Under the pieces are notes generated by a model, which searched no databases, was not told the DNA's origin, and worked only from the letters and a program-made list of their open reading frames with translations. Source: Rhodospirillales bacterium (GTDB lineage: Bacteria; Pseudomonadota; Alphaproteobacteria; Rhodospirillales; UBA2165). Taken from it: 9,696 nt of DNA. Shown here piece by piece: positions 6,581-9,696 of the stretch. Where the stretch lies: positions 1 to 9,696 of the forward strand of contig JABMOP010000016.1 of NCBI GenBank assembly GCA_013204125.1, given 5' to 3'. Position numbers and translations under genes: made by a program. Position 1 is the stretch's first letter. Every line of letters begins with the position of its first letter.

Positions 6581-8023
6581 ATGGCTGATAGGTTACAAAA
6601 AGTGTTTGCCGGCACGCGTATTCGGCGGCTTCGGCGGGATATGAGCCTGACCCAATTACAAATGTCGGTCGATCTCGGCATTTCCACCAGCTATCTCAAC
6701 CTGATCGAACGCAACCAACGGCCGTTGAGCGCGCAAGTGCTTTTGCGCCTCGCCGAAACCTACGATGTGGATTTAAAAGAACTATCAGGGGATGACGAAT
6801 CGCGCTCGGTCGCGTCGTTAAAAGAAGTGTTCTCGGATCCGGTATTTTCCGAAACTCGACTGTCCAACGCGGAACTGATCGATTTGGTCGGCGCCAGCCC
6901 GTCCGCCGCGCACGGCGTCGTCTCGCTTTATCGGGCTTACCGGGAAAGCCTTGCCAGCAACGCGGCGATGGCCGAACAGCTCGCCAACCGCGAAGGCGCG
7001 CAGTCCCAAGACATGATGCGCTTTCCGATCGACGAAGTGCGCGACTATTTCCACGATTCCAACAATTACTTCCCGGAACTGGAAAACGCCGCTGAAACAT
7101 TATGGAGCGACGCGGAACTTTCCGGCGATGCGCTTTATTGGGGCCTCGGCCAGCACCTGAAGAAAGCCCACGACATCAATGTGCGCATTTTGCCGGTCGA
7201 AACATTGCCCGACGTCACGTGGCGGCTCGACCGCCATTCCAGGCGCTTGTTCCTCTCCGAAGTCCTGGTACAGCCGTCGCGCATTTTCCAATTGGCGTTG
7301 CAGGCAGGGCTTTTGGGCTATAGCGGGTTGTTGGATGAAATGGTTGCCAAGACGGGCCTTACCGGCGACGAAGCGCGCCAACTTTGCCGCCTGGGCCTTG
7401 CCAATTATTTTGCCGGCGCCGTGATGATGCCTTATGAAGCCTTCCATGCGGCGGCCGAAAAATTGCGCTACGATATCGAACTCGTCGCCAATCGCTTCAA
7501 CGCCAGTTATGAACAAACCAGCCACCGGCTGACAACATTAAGCCGGGCAGGCGCCAAGGGCGTTCCCTTTTTCTTTCTGCGCATCGACCATGCCGGCAAT
7601 ATTTCCAAACGGTTCTCAGCCTCAGGATTTCATTTCGCCCGTTTCGGCGGCACCTGCCCGCGGTGGAACATTTTCGAAGCCTTCCGAACCCCGGACCGCA
7701 TTGTCACTCAGCCGGTCATAATGGAAGACGGCACCACCTATTTCACGTTATCGCGCACGGTGCGCGGCATCGGTGGCGGCCATCACATGCCGCCCCAGCA
7801 ATTGGCCATCAGCATCGGCTGCAAATTGGATTACGCGAAAAAGCTGGTCTATGCGGACGGGCTGGATTTATCCGATCAAAGCACGGCAACGCAGATCGGC
7901 GTCAATTGCCGGCTTTGTATGCGCGCCGATTGCAACCAACGCGCCAACCCGCCGCTCAACCGCCGGGTGACGGTAGCGGCCAATTTCCGCGGTGTTTCGC
8001 CCTTTACCTTCACCGAGTTGTAG
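6581..8023 (+). CDS. ramB: RamB/ScfR-type XRE regulator of acetate and short-chain fatty acid metabolism
   Basis: This 480-residue regulator has an N-terminal XRE helix-turn-helix (about 9-67; LTQLQMSVDLGISTSYLNLI at 23-42). A central IrrE/ImmA-like region follows (about 180-330), then the C-terminal domain of the short-chain fatty acyl regulator family (about 335-480). The position of the usual HExxH zinc motif reads FQLALQAGLLGY (236-247), so peptidase activity is not expected. Six cysteines are present (269, 359, 414, 443, 446, 451), the last three in CRLCMRADC. Known relatives are RamB of Corynebacterium, which controls aceA and aceB, and alphaproteobacterial regulators of propionyl-CoA or glyoxylate-cycle genes. 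They are thought to sense acyl-CoA-type signals. The ATG follows TGAGG eight bases away. Divergence from aceA across a region rich in repeats makes aceA its probable target. The name is given by family and context. Confidence 0.9.
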   Translation: MADRLQKVFAGTRIRRLRRDMSLTQLQMSVDLGISTSYLNLIERNQRPLSAQVLLRLAETYDVDLKELSGDDESRSVASLKEVFSDPVFSETRLSNAELIDLVGASPSAAHGVVSLYRAYRESLASNAAMAEQLANREGAQSQDMMRFPIDEVRDYFHDSNNYFPELENAAETLWSDAELSGDALYWGLGQHLKKAHDINVRILPVETLPDVTWRLDRHSRRLFLSEVLVQPSRIFQLALQAGLLGYSGLLDEMVAKTGLTGDEARQLCRLGLANYFAGAVMMPYEAFHAAAEKLRYDIELVANRFNASYEQTSHRLTTLSRAGAKGVPFFFLRIDHAGNISKRFSASGFHFARFGGTCPRWNIFEAFRTPDRIVTQPVIMEDGTTYFTLSRTVRGIGGGHHMPPQQLAISIGCKLDYAKKLVYADGLDLSDQSTATQIGVNCRLCMRADCNQRANPPLNRRVTVAANFRGVSPFTFTEL

Positions 8024-8074
8024 GTTCGCCTAAGACGGCGCGCCCGCCCCCCAAACTTCAGGAAAATATTCGGC

Positions 8075-8101
8075 GCCGTTTACGTTGTGGCCATAAACGG
8101 C
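8075..8101 (+). terminator. Weak hairpin after the regulator gene
   Basis: GCCGTTTA (8075-8082) and TAAACGGC (8094-8101) form a perfect 8-bp stem with an 11-base loop, 51 bp beyond the regulator's stop codon. There is no T-run after it on the plus strand, so intrinsic termination is uncertain. The remaining sequence between 8024 and 8228 shows no gene, and only a weak promoter-like TATGAT at 8129-8134. Confidence 0.3.
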
Positions 8102-8228
8102 ATCATTAGCGGACATTCGAATTTGGTATATGATCTAGGTTAAGGGTTTTAATATCGCGTCAAAGGTACAATCTCCTGATTATGGTCTAGCGGCCTCAGA
8201 CAGACGGACATCGGGAGACAATTCCTTG

Positions 8229-8244
8229 ATGACCCAATGACCCA
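8229..8244 (+). repeat. 8-bp tandem duplication at the start of the antiporter pseudogene
   Basis: ATGACCCA occurs twice in a row (8229-8236 and 8237-8244). The first ATG lies at suitable distance from GGGAGA (8213-8218) but reaches TGA after three codons. The second ATG opens the true antiporter reading frame but sits about 18 bases from that ribosome binding site. The simplest reading is a slippage duplication that displaced the start of an originally intact gene. Confidence 0.75.
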
Positions 8245-9119
8245 GGAATTCGACGTCGTTGAACTTGTCGGCATCATCGTTTCGCTGTTGCTGATCGCGG
8301 GTGGCGTGCGCGCGCTCACCAAGCGTATCAACCTGCCGTTCACAGTCGCGCTGGTCATCGCCGGCATCGCTGCTTCTCGGCCCTTCTAAGCGCCACCGAC
8401 CCGGTCGCTGTAATATCGCTATTTAGAACCCTTGGCGTACCCATGCGCCTGACTATTCTGGTCGAGGGCGAAAGCCTGCTCAACGACGCAACGGCAATCG
8501 TCGCGGCGCGCATTCTGATGAGCGTGGTGGCGGGCGGCTATATCCTGACGCCGGAAACGGCGCTCGGGAGCGCCGTTGAATTTTTTGTCGTCTTTCTCGG
8601 CGGCGCATTGGTCGGCGCAATTGCAGCCCTGATCTTTGGCTGGGTGCGGTTCTTTTCACGCTGCTGGTGCAGGGCATCACTATTGAGAAACTGGTGCATT
8701 ACCTGGGGTTGGATGTCGCTCCGATCGCCGACCGCATCGGCCGAGCCGAAGTCTTTCACTCGGCCAAACAGGGCGCCCTCAAAAGCATACCAGAACTGCA
8801 AGAGGGCGGGCTCTTTTCAGCCCGTATCGCGGAAACACGGGAAAACCAGTTGACCAGTGAAATTGAAAAGATGCGTCTCGATCTGGATAATTTACGCTAC
8901 CGCGAATTGGAACCGGAGCAGGAAAGACTATTAATGTACGCCCGCACCTTCGCTGCCGAGAAGTCCATCTATTATGAAATGTTCACCAAGGGGCATCTGT
9001 CGGAACGGGCCTACCACGACCTTTACCACGCAATCGATCTGGAATCAGACGCCTTGCGTCACAATCTGCCGCTGCCGTCGGACCCCTTGCATTACTATAA
9101 AAACGAGCCGCTTCGCTAA

Positions 9120-9696
9120 CGCTTGTCCGCACGGCTCCTCATCCATACCGAAAGCGCGATCATCAAAGATAAAGTCCGGACCGGCTCCATCCCCGACGGG
9201 CTGGGTGAAGCCATGATAGACGAGTTGATGGCGCAAATTAACGCGTATAGCGGCGGGACGGTGGGCAAGCTCAAAACCGATCCTTCCGAGCTTTTGCGAA
9301 AAGTGCCTTTCTTCCAGGATGTTCTAGGTGATGACTTTGCAAAGGTCGCGGCCAAGCTTCGCCCACGTACCATCCCCGCCGCCGATGCGATCATCCGCCA
9401 GGGCGACCGGGGGGACTCGCTATTCCTCATCGCCCGCGGTGTCGTCAGGGTGTCGCATAAAGAAAATGGTATCGATCGTGATTTGGCGACGCTGATGGCC
9501 GGCGACTTCATCGGCGAGATGGCTTTACTTCAGCGGCAAAGCCGGACCGCTACTTGCCGCGTCGTTACGCCCTGCTCCCTCTATGAACTTCGCCGCAAGG
9601 ATTTCGATTTTGTTTGTGATACTTGTCCGGCGATAAAATCGGTCCTTGAAGCGGCCGATCAGGTTCGGCGGCAAGAAAATCAACAAAGCACAGCGA
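9120..9696 (+). other. Cyclic-nucleotide-binding domain segment of the broken antiporter, runs off the window
   Basis: After the TAA at 9117-9119 the same frame stays open for 192 codons. It encodes a helical stretch (LLIHTESAIIKDKVRTGSIP), then a CNBD: LRKVPFFQDV, an RQGDRGDSLFLIARGVVRV strand-turn-strand, and the phosphate-binding cassette GEMALLQRQSRTATCRV with the expected Glu and Arg. The cassette looks intact, so ligand binding could survive if this part were translated. The first in-frame ATG after the stop is at 9213-9215, preceded by GGGTGAAG, a mediocre ribosome binding site. The sequence is cut at the window edge, so the end of the gene is unknown. Confidence 0.8.

Larger units (their letters stand above)
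8229..9696 (+). pseudogene. Decayed Na+/H+ antiporter (CPA1/NhaP type) with C-terminal cyclic-nucleotide-binding domain
   Basis: Three pieces in three frames together spell one antiporter. Piece 1 (8237-8389, 50 codons) has a hydrophobic N-terminus ending LPFTVALVIAGI and runs into TAA. Piece 2 (from about 8377 to 8650, another frame) has SATDPVAVISLFRTLG and LVEGESLLNDATAIV, the hallmark CPA1 core motifs, then a membrane segment ending ALIFGWV. Piece 3 (from about 8649, third frame) begins with the family's last membrane segment VLFTLLVQGITIEKL. It continues into a long charged helical linker, meets TAA at 9117-9119, then reads on in the same frame through a cyclic-nucleotide-binding domain to the window edge. 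From family layout, several membrane helices are missing between pieces 1 and 2, and more between 2 and 3. These are real deletions, not single-base errors, so transport is lost. Intact relatives exchange Na+ or K+ for H+ at the inner membrane. Confidence 0.88.

Noticed and set aside
8443..8853. A 136-codon frame taken as a separate small membrane protein
   Set aside because: Its first part is the antiporter core and its second part is out-of-frame sequence after the deletion junction near 8650, so it is a fragment of the pseudogene.
8237..9119. Programmed frameshifting to join the antiporter pieces
   Set aside because: Large conserved membrane regions are missing at both junctions, which frameshifting cannot explain, and no slippery sequence with a downstream structure was seen.
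1..9696. Mobile element, CRISPR, tRNA or defence system
   Set aside because: No transposase, integrase, regularly spaced repeats, tRNA-like cloverleaf or known defence domain was found on either strand.

Overview
The window looks like chromosomal DNA of a flagellated Gram-negative alphaproteobacterium, possibly of the Rhodospirillales. This is inferred from protein character (FliG, an alphaproteobacterial-style isocitrate lyase, and a RamB/ScfR regulator), moderate-to-high GC genes with AT-rich intergenic regions, and AGGAG-type ribosome binding sites. No RNA genes, CRISPR arrays, insertion sequences or phage genes were seen.

Left part (7-3030, all minus strand): fliG lies at the left edge. 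Its 5' side faces an unrelated three-gene operon rather than fliF. A 164-bp AT-rich leader upstream of fliG carries an extended -10 promoter candidate that overlaps nested inverted repeats. The operon reads SDR oxidoreductase, then a YciI-like protein, then a cupin protein, with gaps of 22 and 9 bp. Divergent from it (3207-4742, plus) is a secreted family 5 solute-binding protein with no permease or ATPase genes beside it. Together these suggest uptake and breakdown of an unknown organic compound, but the substrate cannot be read from sequence.

Centre (4762-8023): a strong 13-bp hairpin separates the binding protein gene from a convergent minus-strand pair, aceA (isocitrate lyase) and a small uncharacterised 87-residue gene. 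Divergent from aceA is a RamB/ScfR-type regulator. The 158-bp AT-rich region between them contains a 20-bp TTTACA/TGTAAA palindrome, a tandem 9-bp TGTAAATTT repeat, and overlapping promoter candidates. This is a compact acetate or fatty-acid response module: the regulator very likely controls the glyoxylate shunt from this region.

Right part (8229-9696, plus): a decayed gene for a Na+/H+ antiporter with a C-terminal cyclic-nucleotide-binding domain. It shows an 8-bp tandem duplication at the start codon, two large internal deletions that each change frame, and an in-frame TAA before the binding domain. The remainder is open to the window end. The best candidates for something undescribed are the small gene coupled to aceA, the SDR/YciI/cupin operon with its orphan binding protein, and the aceA-regulator operator region. 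No clearly new defence or mobile system was found.
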